Shown piece by piece: positions 10,870 through 21,469 of a stretch of 64,000 nucleotides of DNA. Origin of the DNA: Undaria pinnatifida (taxonomy: Eukaryota; Sar; Phaeophyceae; Laminariales; Alariaceae); contig JABAKD010000010.1 in NCBI GenBank assembly GCA_012845835.1, positions 8,675,599 through 8,739,598 on the forward strand, read 5' to 3'. The first letter of the stretch is position 1, and each line of letters opens with the position of its first letter. Under the pieces are notes generated by a model. It had not been told where the DNA came from. It did no database searches and saw nothing but the letters and a program-made list of their open reading frames with translations. The translations under genes were made by a program, and so were the position numbers.

Positions 10870-11397
10870 GAAATAACGCGGCGTATTCAGAGGGCCTGGG
10901 CGTGCTTCCAGCGGTACAAGATGAATATCTATGATCGCCCGGGTGTGCGCTTACGGTTGAAGGCGCGGTTGCTGAAAGCCGAGGTGGTCGATACACTACT
11001 TTACGGTTGCATAACATGGAGCCCGAACAAGCCTGAGTATGACAAGCTACGACGGATTCACCACTTCATGTTCCTCCGATGCCTCAGATGGCGGAAACGG
11101 AAGCGCGACGACCACACCCTATCGTACGCCGACGCGCTTGCCAAGAAAGCTTCCGAGAGCATAGAGGCGATAGTGCGCAAACGGAGGATATTGTTTGCGG
11201 GATTCGTAGCACGTATGGGGGAGGAGCGTCTGCCACAGAGGGTGATGTTTGGGGAGCTCGTTGGGGGTAAGGGCTACTCAGGGGGGCAAGAGAAGAACTG
11301 GCTGGCTCATCAGAAGGAGGACATGTCGGTCTTTGGAATGAAATTCGAGGGTGTCGAAAGGCTGCTCAGAAGGCCGGCAGACGGTTTCGACGAGTAG
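10870..11397 (+). pseudogene. LINE RT C-terminal fragment
   Basis: It encodes the same C-terminal region as 2002-2523 (RRIQRAWACFQRY, LLKAEVVDTLLYGC, RMGEERLPQRVM), but here the frame stays intact to a TAG at 11395. The first copy carries a one-base difference just before its stop that changes the last residues (GCRKAAQKAGRRF versus GVERLLRRPADGFDE). No catalytic part is present. Confidence 0.85.
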
Positions 11398-11511
11398 AGG
11401 AGGGAGCCGAGTTGTTCATGCGGAATTGGCATAAGACAGAGAAACGCAAAGCTGCAGAGCGACGCGCAAAGGCTACGGCAGCGTTATCCACCGTCGGCAT
11501 TTCTAAGCGGC

Positions 11512-11762
11512 CGGGGGTAGGGGGGGGGGGGAGGGGGGAGGGGGGGGGGGGGGGGGATTGGAAGGTGGTGGGGGGGGAGGGTGGGAGGGGGGAGGGGGGG
11601 AGGGGAGAGGGGGGAAGGGGGGAAGGGGGGAGGGGGGGAGGGGGGGAGGGGGGAGGGGGGAGGGAGGGAGGGGGGGAGGGGGGGAGGGGGGGAGGGGGGG
11701 AGGGGGGGAGGGGGGGAGGGAGGGAGGGTGGAAGGCGGGGGGGGGGGGGGGGAGGCGGGGGG
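11512..11762 (+). repeat. 250-bp polypurine G-tract inside LINE 3' UTR
   Basis: Almost pure G with A every 4-8 bases, in patterns such as GGGGGGAGGGGGGGAGG. The long Gly-rich plus-strand frames and Pro-rich minus-strand frames across it are artefacts. It corresponds to the 50-bp run at 2640-2690 of the sister copy. Confidence 0.95.
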
Positions 11763-12111
11763 CGCGTCCTGTCCAAGAGACTGAAGTCTGGGTCTGGCCA
11801 TCATCGTCTCGAAATATGTGGGCCTTCCAATGGCCGTCACAAGTTAGCGTAAGACCGCCCCGACGTCTTCGCCATGTTGCGTTCTCTCCCCAGTGCCATT
11901 GATGATGCACTTGATACCCTCTATGAGCCCAATGCCGTTTTGAGTCAGTTCCTAGGATCTGCTAGTATGACATTTTTTCTCTTTTCCTTTCCTTGCTTCC
12001 TCTTCTTGTATTGTCTTTTGTTTGCTTTCCTTTTTCGTTTTTGGCTTTCTTGTATTTTCTTTCCTTTCCCTTATCTTCTTATATTTTTCTTTGTTTCTTT
12101 TTTTCCAATTG

Positions 12112-12435
12112 ACTTGCGTCTGTCGTGCGTATGCGTAGTGATAGGTACTACGTGCAATGTATACGTGGTAGTCTTTCTTGGGTGGCAAGCGGTACAGTAG
12201 GTTTTTCCAGGCGCGTGTAGTGAGACGTATGCACCAGTGTGGACCTGGCACATAGTAGGCTGACTCCCGATTTCACTTTTATATGTTTCTGGTGGAGGCA
12301 TGAATTGCGTCAGCTGTGATATATGCGTGTACCACCTTTGGTTTGTGTTTTTCCCCTGGGGCATTCCTCAGCTCCAGTATGACTGGAGCCTGTCCTGGGA
12401 CCACGGACTTGATTTTGCGAGTTGATGTGAGAACA
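12112..12435 (+). repeat. Direct repeat unit, copy 2 (partner 6322-6668)
   Basis: Same order and orientation as 6322-6668 with scattered substitutions and small deletions. It follows the LINE tail directly, whereas copy 1 follows a T2 repeat. Confidence 0.85.
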
Positions 12436-12649
12436 ACAAGAACAAGGATCAGCCCACAACACAACCAATCACATCGGGTCCTAGTGTTCTCGTAAGAACC
12501 ATCCTACTCTATATGCGAAAGTGCAACTACCTATTCTAAACCAATCAGCGCAGGACGCGAAGCCTAGGGCAGGGTGCTACCATTGTTATGTTTCTTATTT
12601 TCCTGCATGCCCCGCAGATCACGTGGTTCATTACACTATTGTTCGACAA

Positions 12650-12715
12650 AATCTTCGATCTCACAGCTGGAGTGTAGTTTCATTTTTTATAACATGTTTT
12701 TTTTTTTTTTCCTTC
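12650..12715 (-). repeat. T1 terminal fragment
   Basis: CGACAAAATCTTCGATCTCA then CAGCTGGAGTGTAGTTTC and TTTTTTATAACATG: the first 60 bp of T1 on the minus strand, next to a full inverted T1 copy. Confidence 0.75.
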
Positions 12716-12735
12716 CCAAAACCGTCAGATTTGTC

Positions 12736-13170
12736 CCCTTAAAAGGATTTATAGCTTCTACGCACAAATTGCCCGCCCGTCCGCCCCCCCCCCCCCCCCC
12801 AACCCCCCCTCCAACCCCGCTCGCTTTTGAACAAAACCAGGCCCCCACGTCCTTCAAAACTCCGCCCCCCCCCTCACCGGTTATTCGACTTACAGGATTC
12901 ACTTGATAAACGGGTACATTTCCCTCCACAGCTGTCAGATTTGGTCCCCCTCAGAAACGGGTTTTATAGTTTCCGCGCACAGACTGACTAACATCACCCT
13001 GTTGACCCTGATAGCTATACTGTGGTTGTAAGGGGAGTCGCCGACCTATATCCTTAATGAGGACACACAACTCGTAATACGCGCGATCGGAGTATCACAC
13101 ACAGCTTGCAAAGATGAGTTTCGACGAAATCTTCGATCTCACAGCTGGAGTGAATTTTCATTTTTTATAA
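12736..13170 (-). repeat. T1 dispersed repeat, copy 3, extended form
   Basis: Inverted counterpart of 6765-7205. It reads, on the plus strand, from GGATTTATAGCTTCTACGCA through a C-run (12783-12800) and CCTCACCGGTTATTCGACTT to TTTTCATTTTTTATAATATA. Confidence 0.9.
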
Positions 13171-14360
13171 TATATGTGCGTGCCGAATCCTGGATCGCAC
13201 GACCGCCGTCCTAGGCTTTTTTTTTATTCCGAATCTCACGATTCCGATTCCGAATCGCACAACAAGTGAAGTAACGGAAATCAGACGTTTAAGTTATCAG
13301 CCGAGATATAACTTATCAACAAAGATAGGCGGTTGGTCTATACAGCTCATACAGATAGCGGATACCTCGTGGAACACTATAACAATATCCACTTAATGCT
13401 TGATACTCCGGAGTATAATTGACGTGCCAGGTATATACGAGTATATACGTAGTTTGGCCTTGTCGTGCCCTGAATGTCTGCCCGCATGCGATTTATCTCT
13501 CTACGATTGCCTTGCCCCAAAGAGTTTTGCAAGCCGCGTATAATGCGCCATGTAGATACCGACCGTACCTGCGGCATTTCTGGCACGCGAAGTTTCGAGG
13601 AGGCGGCTGACGTTGAGCATGCACGGCTCTCACGCTGAGAAAGGCAGGCCTGTGCGCTTATGTGCTGCACTTTCCGTCGAGAAATTAACATAGATCTCCG
13701 CTTTCGAGCCGTGCCGCAGTATCATACGGGGGGTCTACTTTGGGCCTAAATTGTTCTGACGGACATGTACCTCAACTGCAAATTACCAATTTTATTTGCA
13801 GTCTCGTTAGTGTTTTGCATTTTGATTCGTTGCACGTGTTCGTAGAGTTCAAGCCCGGATGCCCTGACCGCCGCGCGGTCTGGCGAGTTTTCTTATTTCG
13901 GTTGTATTAGAGGACAGAGAGGAGAGAAGGAGCAGAGAGCAGAGTGCTTAAGCTCCCCTCTCGAGGGAAAAATTGCATAAAACGCCTACGAACATATACG
14001 CAACCCTCTACAACATTTGAAACCGTCGTGCTATGAAGATCCAAACTAACACCCTCCCTGGCTCTTCACAGCAGTGACGAGACCGAACGGGCATCCAAGA
14101 CAAGAAGCTAGGACCTAAGGACAGCCAACAACAGTTCCGGAGGAGGAAACCCGGCCACCGGGTCAAAACCCTGTATGTCTTACATCATCCAAACCATTGG
14201 GATTGTAACAATGGCCGCATACAAACGATTACCATGGCCATAAAGTATAATGCCAAGTAGCGCCCGACTCAAAACATGCCCCTCAAAGTAGCGTGGGGTG
14301 GCGGCCTGGCAAATTGTTCCTTGCATGACTCAAACATGGTACTCATCGAATCATGCTCAC
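13171..14360. other. Copia 3' flank, probable LTR remnant; no gene
   Basis: On the minus strand, downstream of the copia RNase H stop, a purine-rich stretch (TACTTTGAGGGGCA) is followed by TGTTTTGAGTCGGG at about 14277. This is the arrangement expected of a polypurine tract and the start of a 3' LTR. No matching 5' LTR was found upstream of gag, so the LTR call is tentative. The remaining part down to 13171 holds no gene I can support. Confidence 0.4.
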
Positions 14361-14365
14361 ACCCC

Positions 14366-15025
14366 TTACTCATCCTCCAACGGTAGGTTCAACAAAAACT
14401 TACGGTGAGATTTAAAAGGGATTGCAGCAAGGGAATTCGTCAAAATATCCGCGTGCTGCTCTTCAGAAGCTGCAAATTGGATGTCAATCTTCTTGGCACA
14501 AACTAACCCTCGGACGAAATGAAAACACACGTCTATGTGCTTGCTCCGCGCGGAACTAAGCGGGTTCTCAGCCAGCGCTATGACCCCCTGATCTTCAAAA
14601 AGTCGGACACACGATCCGCTTAGCTCTGGAAAAATAAACGATAATACTGCGCCCGTAAACAGAGCCTCCTTCACCCCTTCACCCAGGGCTAAATATTCTG
14701 CTTCTGCTGTTGACAACGTAACGCACCTCTGCGTTCTACTTGCCCAACTGACGGCAGCACCCCCCAAGGAAATTACCGTCCCCGACACCGAACGCCTGTC
14801 GTTAGATTTGTCGGCGTAGTCGGCATCATTATATGCAGTCAGATCCCATCCCGAACCCCTTACAAAATCCAAACCCATGCCCCTTGTCCCGTGGAGGTAT
14901 GCCATGATCTTCAGAACGGCTTCCCAGTGCCTATCGGTGGGGTTGTGAAAATGACGCGCCACAGCACGCACCGCTTTCGAGATGTCGGGCCGCGTCATGG
15001 TCGACAGCCACATCAGACTGCCCAC
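14366..15025 (-). pseudogene. Copia RNase H domain
   Basis: The frame carries TRPDISKAVRAVARHFHNP, YNDADYADKSNDRRSVSG (RNase H first aspartates), VTLSTAEAEYLALGEGVKEA (catalytic Glu block), RSKHIDVCFHFVRGLV and a C-terminal stop at 14366. These are the standard copia RNase HI motifs. The frame linking it to RT is broken between 15025 and 15143. Confidence 0.9.
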
Positions 15026-15142
15026 AGTCTCCCTTTACGGCCAGTCTCCCTTTGGCTCGCCCTCCTCTCTTCGACCTAGTTCAACGTCAGGGGTCGCGGG
15101 GATGTCAGAGGACGAGTTCACACCAAAACAATTCAGCATGCT

Positions 15143-15763
15143 TTAAACGAAAGCCTCCTGCGTGATCTCCAACGTGCCCAATTCCCAGTTACGCTTGAAA
15201 GCACAACCTGTATACCAAGTTAACTCGCCTAGGTTATTCGTGGGAAACTTAGTATTCAATGCGGCATGGAAGTCTCTGCATGCCTCGTCCGATCCTGCAA
15301 TCACAATGTCATCTACATGAACGGCCATAATCAGTTTTGCCTTGCCATCCACAAGCATGCGAAAAACACAAGGATCAGTTCTACACTGCTCCATATCGTA
15401 TTCTACCACGGTATCTACCAGTAGTCCGGCCCGCTGCCGTCCGCTCTGATTTAGACCACATAGTGATCTGTTAAGGCGAGCAATATTTCCTGGCATGTCA
15501 CCACACCTATCGGGTAGTTTTATATGTATATCTCCGCGTCGAGTTTCGCGCGAACAAAAGCTTGTGCAACGTCTGGATGAAAAATCTTCCGACTCGCGCT
15601 CATTTGCAACGGCCGCCAGAATTTCAAGTGACGCTGACGATGGGGTTAGCGCAAACGCTTGGAAGTAATCTAAGTCTTCCACCTGTCTAACGCCCTCAAC
15701 CACAAGTCTTGCTTTCGTCTTCACTACCATGCCATATTTTTCAGTCTTATAGGAGAATACCCA
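15143..15763 (-). pseudogene. Copia reverse transcriptase
   Basis: Reads KTKARLVVEGVRQVEDLDYF, ARLNRSLCGLNQSGRQ, then VHVDDIVIAGSD, the VDD catalytic loop of copia RTs. Just upstream, an in-frame TAG (15764-15766) interrupts the conserved WVFSYK block that opens the domain. The usual Phe-Asp-Val/Leu aspartate block seems degraded (GDIHIKLPDR where related elements have an Asp-containing V-Y-M-xQP block). Confidence 0.85.
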
Positions 15764-16900
15764 CTACGCATCGACAGGTTTCCGCCCTCGCGGCGGTGTC
15801 GCGGCTTGGTATGTTCCGGTCGTTTTGTGGTCGTCCAATTCACTCTTCATGGCCTTACGCCGCGCGCTTTGTACTTTAAACGCTGTACATCTGCTATGGA
15901 CTGCGGTGGCGGTTCTCCATCTTCTGGGAAACCACTCGGCATGCACACGCTTAACTCCCCTATATTTTCTTCCACAGCAGGTCCTCCAGCCATCATGGTC
16001 ATTGCGTCCTCCGTCGTCCTGGATGTACTCTCCAGTATACTCCCAAACTCCGCCCACTTTTGCACCGCCGCAGACATCGCGTCCTCGATCGCACGCTGAC
16101 GTTGAGCAGATTCACCTTGCAGGCGTTGGCTCTGACCCCGGGTCCAGCCCCTTACTGTCGGGGGTAGCCATCCCCAGCTACTGAGCTCGTTAGCTGCCCT
16201 ACCCGACAGGACCGCGGGGGGGTCATCGCCGTTCCCTTGGTCGGTGCCGGAGGCTGCTGATGCGCCTGAATCGCTGTCGGCCCTCCATGCCGGGACCGAG
16301 GAGGCGTCCACCGCGCCCCCTTGAGACGAATCCATCGTATTGACTGTTTCGGCCGTCCCTGCAGGGACCGAGGAGGCGTCTACCGCGCCCCTTTGAGACG
16401 AGTCCATCATCTCGGCTGTTCCGTCGCCAGCATCGCCGGCGACAGGTGCCTCCTGTGAGCGCTCCCGCAAGAACGCGTACAAATCAAACCACCACGTCAC
16501 GTCGAGGTCGGTCAGGCGATCCAGATCTTCGTCCTGCTCGTCCATCACCCCTTCCCCCACCTCGATCTGACGTGCTCTCGTCGTCGGCCTCGGACCCCCC
16601 CGCTTCCTGAGACGGAGAGTCATGCAGCTGGGCAGGTACAGGTGGTGCAGGCGACACGTGTTGCCAGGTGACATGACACGTGATAAACAGAGTACGGTGT
16701 TTGGTCAGCACTCGAACGGCGTCTTGGGGGTGGTTAAGCGCAGGGCCCAGGTAAAAACACTCCTGTGCTTTCGGCTGAGACTTGTTTTCCCTCTTCACCT
16801 TGCAAAGAAGCACCACCGGGGCGGTTTTACCGTACCACATCCCGTACGTCGACTGTTTTATAGGAAAGCGGACGTTGCTGTGCGGTTCAAAGCATCGCAC
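15764..16900 (-). pseudogene. Copia integrase C-terminal region and spacer
   Basis: The frame 16484-16900 has YGMWYGKTAPVV and ECFYLGPALNHP, the integrase C-terminal GKxPxV and F-L-G blocks. A Ser/Ala/Gly-rich, direct-repeat-containing spacer follows (DSSQRGAVDASSVPAGTA occurs twice near 16270-16400) in a second frame to about 15847, then a third frame to 15764. Confidence 0.7.
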
Positions 16901-17268
16901 GCCGAGTGCGACGCTTCAACTCACGAGCCTGGATTCGACCCGCCATGGCGGCCGTCTCAATCAAACCTAGCGCGCGTTCGGCTACCCCATTGAATTGGGG
17001 ACTGTCGGCCGTGGTGAATTCCTGTTTGATGCATCGCGATCTACATTTCGCCAAACTTTTCCCCGCGAAATTCACCGCCTCCATCGGATCGGACGATCAC
17101 CACCTGTAAAGGGACACCATCTGCACGAGTGCCCGCGAGAATCTGCTCTAACATTTCCGCAGCGTCCGATGTGTGTCGCATAAAATACACCCATATATAC
17201 CGTGAAAAATCGTCGCGCACGGTGAGAGTATACCGCTTCCCCCCGAGAGACTCTACCGCCTTAGGCAT
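16887..17268 (-). pseudogene. Copia integrase catalytic core
   Basis: Contains TVRDDFSRYIWVYFM (first Asp), IVRSDGGGEFRG (second Asp) and, after a frameshift near 17060, NGVAERALGLI (Glu). Together they give the D,D-35-E core of retroviral-type integrases. Confidence 0.85.
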
Positions 17269-17329
17269 TCAAATCCACAAAAAAAAAAAAACGAGCTTCT
17301 TATTCTCTCGAGTGTGTGTGGACTGCTTG

Positions 17330-18140
17330 ATACCTCAGCGGAGACCCTTCGCCAAGGAGCACCCTTTGCACTCCAGCAGTTTTCCGTCGAGGACGATTCT
17401 TTGTTGCTCCACGGTCTTGCGGAGCAGTGCCTCGTGGGAGTGTAGGGCCGCGTAGTGGAAGTCTTTTATGTTAACCACGGGCTTATTGGGCAGTTTTCCC
17501 GGGGCGAGTACGACACAGGCATCTTCCGTAGTGCTGCAGTCGACCCGGTAGCCGTAAAGGGTGTACAGAATACAATCGAATGCTCAGACTTAAGCTTGAC
17601 TACAATCCCTGCGGGAAGTCCTTCAAAAGTGTGACCGTGCTTCACGAGAATGGGTAGGGAAAATAGATGGTAACGGATGTCCGGCACGTGCGCAAAATTC
17701 CTCAGCATTACTCGTACAAGACCGTTTCCGGACCGAAACACAAAGTTAATATCGCCATATCCTTCGATTGTGCGGGTTGAGCCGTCAGCAAAGCTCAGTT
17801 TCAAATTGCACTCTCTGTAGTTGATCATGCCATCTGCTGAAGGCGTCATGTGAGTAGACGCTACACTATCGCAAAGACAGGCCTCATCCCCTACCTGCCA
17901 AGGCGACTCCCCTTCCCCCCTTTTGCCCGAAACGTTACGGCACTCGCCTGTCTCTCCGGCCTTCAAAGGTGAAGCCTCAGCCGTATCATAATCATCATCG
18001 TCGTCCGCCGCCGCCAGCACAGCTTCCTCTTTCGACGTGGGACAGACATCAGCAGCGTGCCCTCGTCCGTGGCATCGACTGCATAGCTCCTCCGTGCAGT
18101 CTACCCTCTAATGGCCCTTCTTGCCACACCTGTGGCATCT
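17330..18140 (-). pseudogene. Copia zinc knuckles, protease and pre-integrase segment
   Basis: The first knuckle (CHRCGKKGH) is cut by an in-frame TAG. The second is intact as CSRCHGRGHAADVC. The protease active site reads CDSVASTHM where copia elements have DSGAS/T, so the conserved glycine is replaced by valine. At 17330-17460 a pre-integrase HHCC segment (HSHEALLRKTVEQQ ... LECKGCSLAKG) is followed by a stop. Confidence 0.8.
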
Positions 18141-18841
18141 CACCTCGCAGGTGCCATCTTCGGTGGTTTTGGCACCTCTGCCATCGCCGCCGACAGTCGC
18201 GGCCGAGCCACCACCGTCCTCGTTGGCGCCTTTACCGCTGCGTCCTTGCTGTCCCCGACGTCTATCTTTTCCCTTATCGCGGCCTCCACCTTTCCCATGG
18301 GCACTGCCGCCGGCCCTTTTCTGCGGCCACCACCGCCACCGCCGGCGAACATAGCATGGCCGGCATGGCTAGCATTGGACCCCTTCTTCCTGCTTCCAGA
18401 AAGTCGGTGATACCGCTCTCGTACAGCCTTGATGATGTCCTCGCGGCCGATACTGTCACGAGATGCAAGGTTCCTTGCCTCCACCTCGTATTGGGCAGGC
18501 AGAGCATCAATGAAAATTGTGTACAGCATGTGGTCGTCGAGGGTAATTCCTGCTGTACGCATTTCTGTGGCAAGATCCTCGATCCTACCTATTTCCTCAA
18601 GCGGGTTGCTCCCTGGCGCTATCTTAAAACTATTAAGGCGTCGGGAGAGGGAGGATTTTGCCCCCGTCGTTTGAGGGCCGTACCACGGGAGGAGAGCTTC
18701 CCACGCTTCTCTCGGCGAGGCACACCTGTGCAATTTACTCTTGTCGACCTTGCTGTTGAGAGCCGTCGACAGGAAACTCCACGCCAGTACATGTATATGT
18801 ACACTTTCGCGGCTGTACCCCATGTCGACAAGTGGATACAT
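18140..18841 (-). pseudogene. Copia gag (UBN2-type)
   Basis: The frame has AWEALLPWYGPQTTGAKSSL, RLNSFKIAPGSNPLEEIGR, LPAQYEVEARNLASRDS and a basic Gly-rich tail before the zinc knuckles. This is the organisation of UBN2/Gag-polypeptide of copia elements. It is one of the least damaged parts of the relic. Confidence 0.8.
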
Positions 18842-18899
18842 TGGACCTTTTATGAGTATGCTTTACATTGGACCGTGCCTTCTGCCCGTCGATATATGG

Positions 18900-19281
18900 C
18901 ACATCCCGTGTCCTTGTCCATTTTTCATCCCAGGGAGATACAAGCTCTGCGGTCACAAACAACGAGACAGAAGTATACATCGTAGGCTATGGGATTGCCC
19001 ATTAGGTTTCGAATACCATGTTTAAAGTCGTTGCTTGGAGGAGGTGTCGTGTTAGGAATGTGGGAAACATTACAGTGAGCACCCCCTCTACCCTGCCAGG
19101 CATCACTTTTTCGGTTGGTTTAACTAAAGACTGCCGTATTCTTAAAGCAAGACCCTTCTTAAGGTGCTGTTTCTCGTTTCTACTCGACTATACGGTTATG
19201 CCCACCTTTAATCCACTCGCCTCAAGTATCGCTGGACCTCTTTACATCGAGCAATCGTCTGTACTTGATATATTTTTATAG
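18900..19281. other. Copia 5' flank; no gene
   Basis: This would be the leader/5' LTR side of the copia element. A stretch (18935-18990) resembling the leader recurs diverged at 50205-50265, which marks it as element sequence. I see no clear LTR end or primer-binding site. Confidence 0.4.
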
Positions 19282-19800
19282 ACACCAACGGTGACTGGCT
19301 GGAGGCGGCAGATGCGACGTGTACCACGATCGTCGTTCTGCGGCGTCGTGAGATTCTGGAGGTGTACCGACATGGATGGCTGGACAGCCAGAGCATCGTG
19401 TGTCCGGAGGCTACCAAGGATTGTTCCGGTTGCCCTGAAGTGGTCAGGTGCGCTTGCCGAGCCCACTTGCAGTGCACAGTCTGCAAATTTGTTTGCCGCA
19501 CACGTTCAACGTTTACCCTACTGGTTCGTATGTTGTACATACACTTCCTCGGCTGTAGTGTAGTGCAGAGGCGTCAGTTAGTTGCTCATAAGTCACACGC
19601 CCCTGAAGTTTCATGCTGCTCTCTCGAAAAGTCAAAGAAATGTTCGTGTGAGAAATGGTCGTTGTTGCTTCGATACCTCGCCAGCTGGAGACGTCGACTG
19701 GCGACGTCGACATCAGATACGTTTGAGTCACTACGCTGCGTCAAAACCCGCCCTCGACAACCTTTCGGCGACGGCCCATTCACCTGCCAGCTTCGATTGA
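19282..19800 (+). other. Open coding-like stretch, unrecognised
   Basis: A frame open from about 19282 to 19976 starts after TTTTTATAG and reads DTNGDWLEAADATC, REILEVYRHGWLDSQS and CPEATKDCSGCPEV, with a possible donor (GAAGTG|GTCAGG near 19440). The first 55 residues look protein-like and the remainder less so. It could be an upstream exon of the GT41 gene or an unrelated remnant. Confidence 0.25.
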
Positions 19801-19819
19801 CGGCACCGACCAACTACAG

Positions 19820-19949
19820 GTGTCGACACGGCGTCACTGCTGAAGCAGCTGCGCGACTCGGGGGCGAATGGGAGCGGCTGGCCGATTCCGCCGCAAGCTT
19901 GGCGGCATGTAGGGTCTTCTTCGACTTGTCCGATATGGAATACGCCAAG
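19820..19949 (+). CDS. Possible upstream exon of the GT41 gene
   Basis: The exon follows CAACTACAG and encodes GVTAEAAARLGGEWERLADS then AACRVFFDLSDMEYAK, ending at AAG|GCAAGG, a GC-type donor. It ends in phase 0, as does the acceptor side of the exon at 21470, so a join would give a helical TPR-like segment. No direct family evidence supports the join; it rests on phase and composition. Confidence 0.35.
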
Positions 19950-20089
19950 GCAAGGGAAATTCCACTACAAATATGACTCTGGCGCTAGATCATACACTAA
20001 AAGCGTCCTCTTAGGGCTACATTTTCGCGCGTAGGCATGTTTGCGGAAAGTCCACGGATGCACATTATTTGACTGTTTGGCGGAGGTTC

Positions 20090-21195
20090 ACGGCAATGAC
20101 CGCGGAACTTCCGTGGACTTCCGTGGGTGTTGCCACGGGTTACCGTGGAAATCCGCGGGTTTCCACGGAAAGCGCTACGGCTCATGGCACTTCCACGGCA
20201 AATGCCATGGTTATGGCCACGGCACGTGCCGCGGTTCTGTCCGCGGCAAACTTCGTCGTATCAACCATGGCAACCCACGGCAGTCCGCGGCAATTGCCAC
20301 GGCAGTTTCCGCTTAAACTACCGTGAAAATTTCCACGCACTTCCGAAGCCATTGCCACGACAACGCGGCAATCACCGCGGAAGTCCACGAAAGTCCGGGG
20401 CAATTGCCGCTGCATTTCCGCGGACGTCCAACCGAAGCAATTTCACGGTCATCCGCGGCCGTCCGCAGCCATTGCCACGGCAATCCTCCGATACGCGGCG
20501 ATTACCACGGAAGTACGCGGAAGTCCGTATGGGTTAGGGTTAGGGTTAGGGTTAGGGTTAGGGTTAGGGTTAGGGTTTATTCCATGGTTTTGAAAAAAGC
20601 AATAATGTATGACACCCTAAATCCGCGGCAATTGCCATGGCCGTTTCCGCGGACGTCCAACCGCAGCAACTTCCATGGCCAGCCGAGGCCGTCCGCGGCC
20701 ATGGTCGTGAGTCTTGCCGTGTCGGCGGGCGTGGCCGTGGGTCTCGCGGTGGGTGTTTCCGTGGAGATATATATCGGTGGATGTCCGCGGACGTTTCCGT
20801 GGACAAGTCCGTGGGTCTTTCCATGAGTGTGCCAGTGGGTGTGTCCGTGGGTGTTGCCGTGGGTGCTTCCGCGGACGTTTCCGTGGGTGATCGCGGCTTG
20901 CCGTGGTATGCGGTGGATGCTGCCGTGGAGATTGCTGTGGGCCCTGCGGCGGAGATTGCCGTGGAGATCGCCGTGGGCCTTGCGGTGGGGGTTGCCGTGG
21001 AAATTGCCATGGCTAGTGCCATAGGCCTCCACAGTGTCCCGCTACTTAACGCGGCATTCCGTGGAAGCACGTGGAATATCCGTGGAAGCCCGTGGAAGGT
21101 CCGCGGTAGCCCGTGGAGTGTCCGCGGCTGTCCGTGGAACGCCGTGGACATGGCCGTGGAATGCCGTGGAGGTGCGTCGACACTGCCGCGGTGCT
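20090..21195. repeat. Minisatellite of spaced CCRYGG palindromes
   Basis: Dozens of CCGCGG, CCATGG, CCACGG and CCGTGG hexamers follow each other every 9-12 bp, joined by short AATT/TTGC/GTTT-type spacers. Because these hexamers are palindromic or mutual complements, the array reads much the same on both strands. Long open frames in it are artefacts. An interstitial telomeric tract splits it into a left half (to 20527) and a right half (from 20625). If the GT41 gene starts at 19820, the array lies in its first intron. Confidence 0.9.
20531..20577 (+). repeat. Interstitial telomeric repeat (TTAGGG)n
   Basis: Seven perfect GGGTTA units plus a partial one, embedded inside the CCRYGG minisatellite. 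Confidence 0.98.
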
Positions 21196-21469
21196 TCGCC
21201 AAAAATACAATAATGTACATCCCTCGGAAGGTCGCGTGGTCCCCGCCGTCGCAGCTTGTTTTTGGCTATTTCGTACCTGGTATTGTACAATAGCGTGACA
21301 GCGACGTGTGCTTACGTCTGGTACTCCCACGAACTTTCAGTGGACGCTCGTCGCGTTCGTTTCTGCAATTGTCTCTCAAACATAATCCATCTGTTGTCAA
21401 AGTCTAAAGCTGGTCGCTCCGTCTTATATTGACCTTTTTTCTCGCGATGGCTGGAACTTACGTTGGCAG

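Larger units (their letters stand above)
10870..12100 (+). mobile_element. 5'-truncated LINE copy, sister of 1-3020
   Basis: The sequence from ATAACGCGGCGTATTCAGAG onward matches 2002-3015, with few differences in the coding part, an expanded G-tract and the same pyrimidine-rich 3' tail (11960-12095). Truncation removes the endonuclease and all RT motifs, as expected from incomplete target-primed reverse transcription. Upstream sequence (10636-10868) is unrelated to the first copy. Confidence 0.9.
14277..18900 (-). mobile_element. Decayed Ty1/copia LTR retrotransposon
   Basis: Gag, zinc knuckles, protease, pre-integrase, integrase, reverse transcriptase and RNase H follow one another on the minus strand. 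Integrase before RT is the diagnostic copia order. The chain is broken by several frameshifts and in-frame stops (zinc knuckle, pre-integrase, before RT, between RT and RNase H). No pair of LTRs is visible; only a possible 3' LTR starts near 14277. This is an immobile relic. Confidence 0.9.

Noticed and set aside
11366-11910. Long proline- and glycine-rich open frames on both strands
   Set aside because: Produced entirely by the G/A tract in the LINE 3' UTR.
20041-21293. Several open frames of 80-218 codons on both strands
   Set aside because: Shadows of the CCRYGG minisatellite, which lacks stop codons in most frames.
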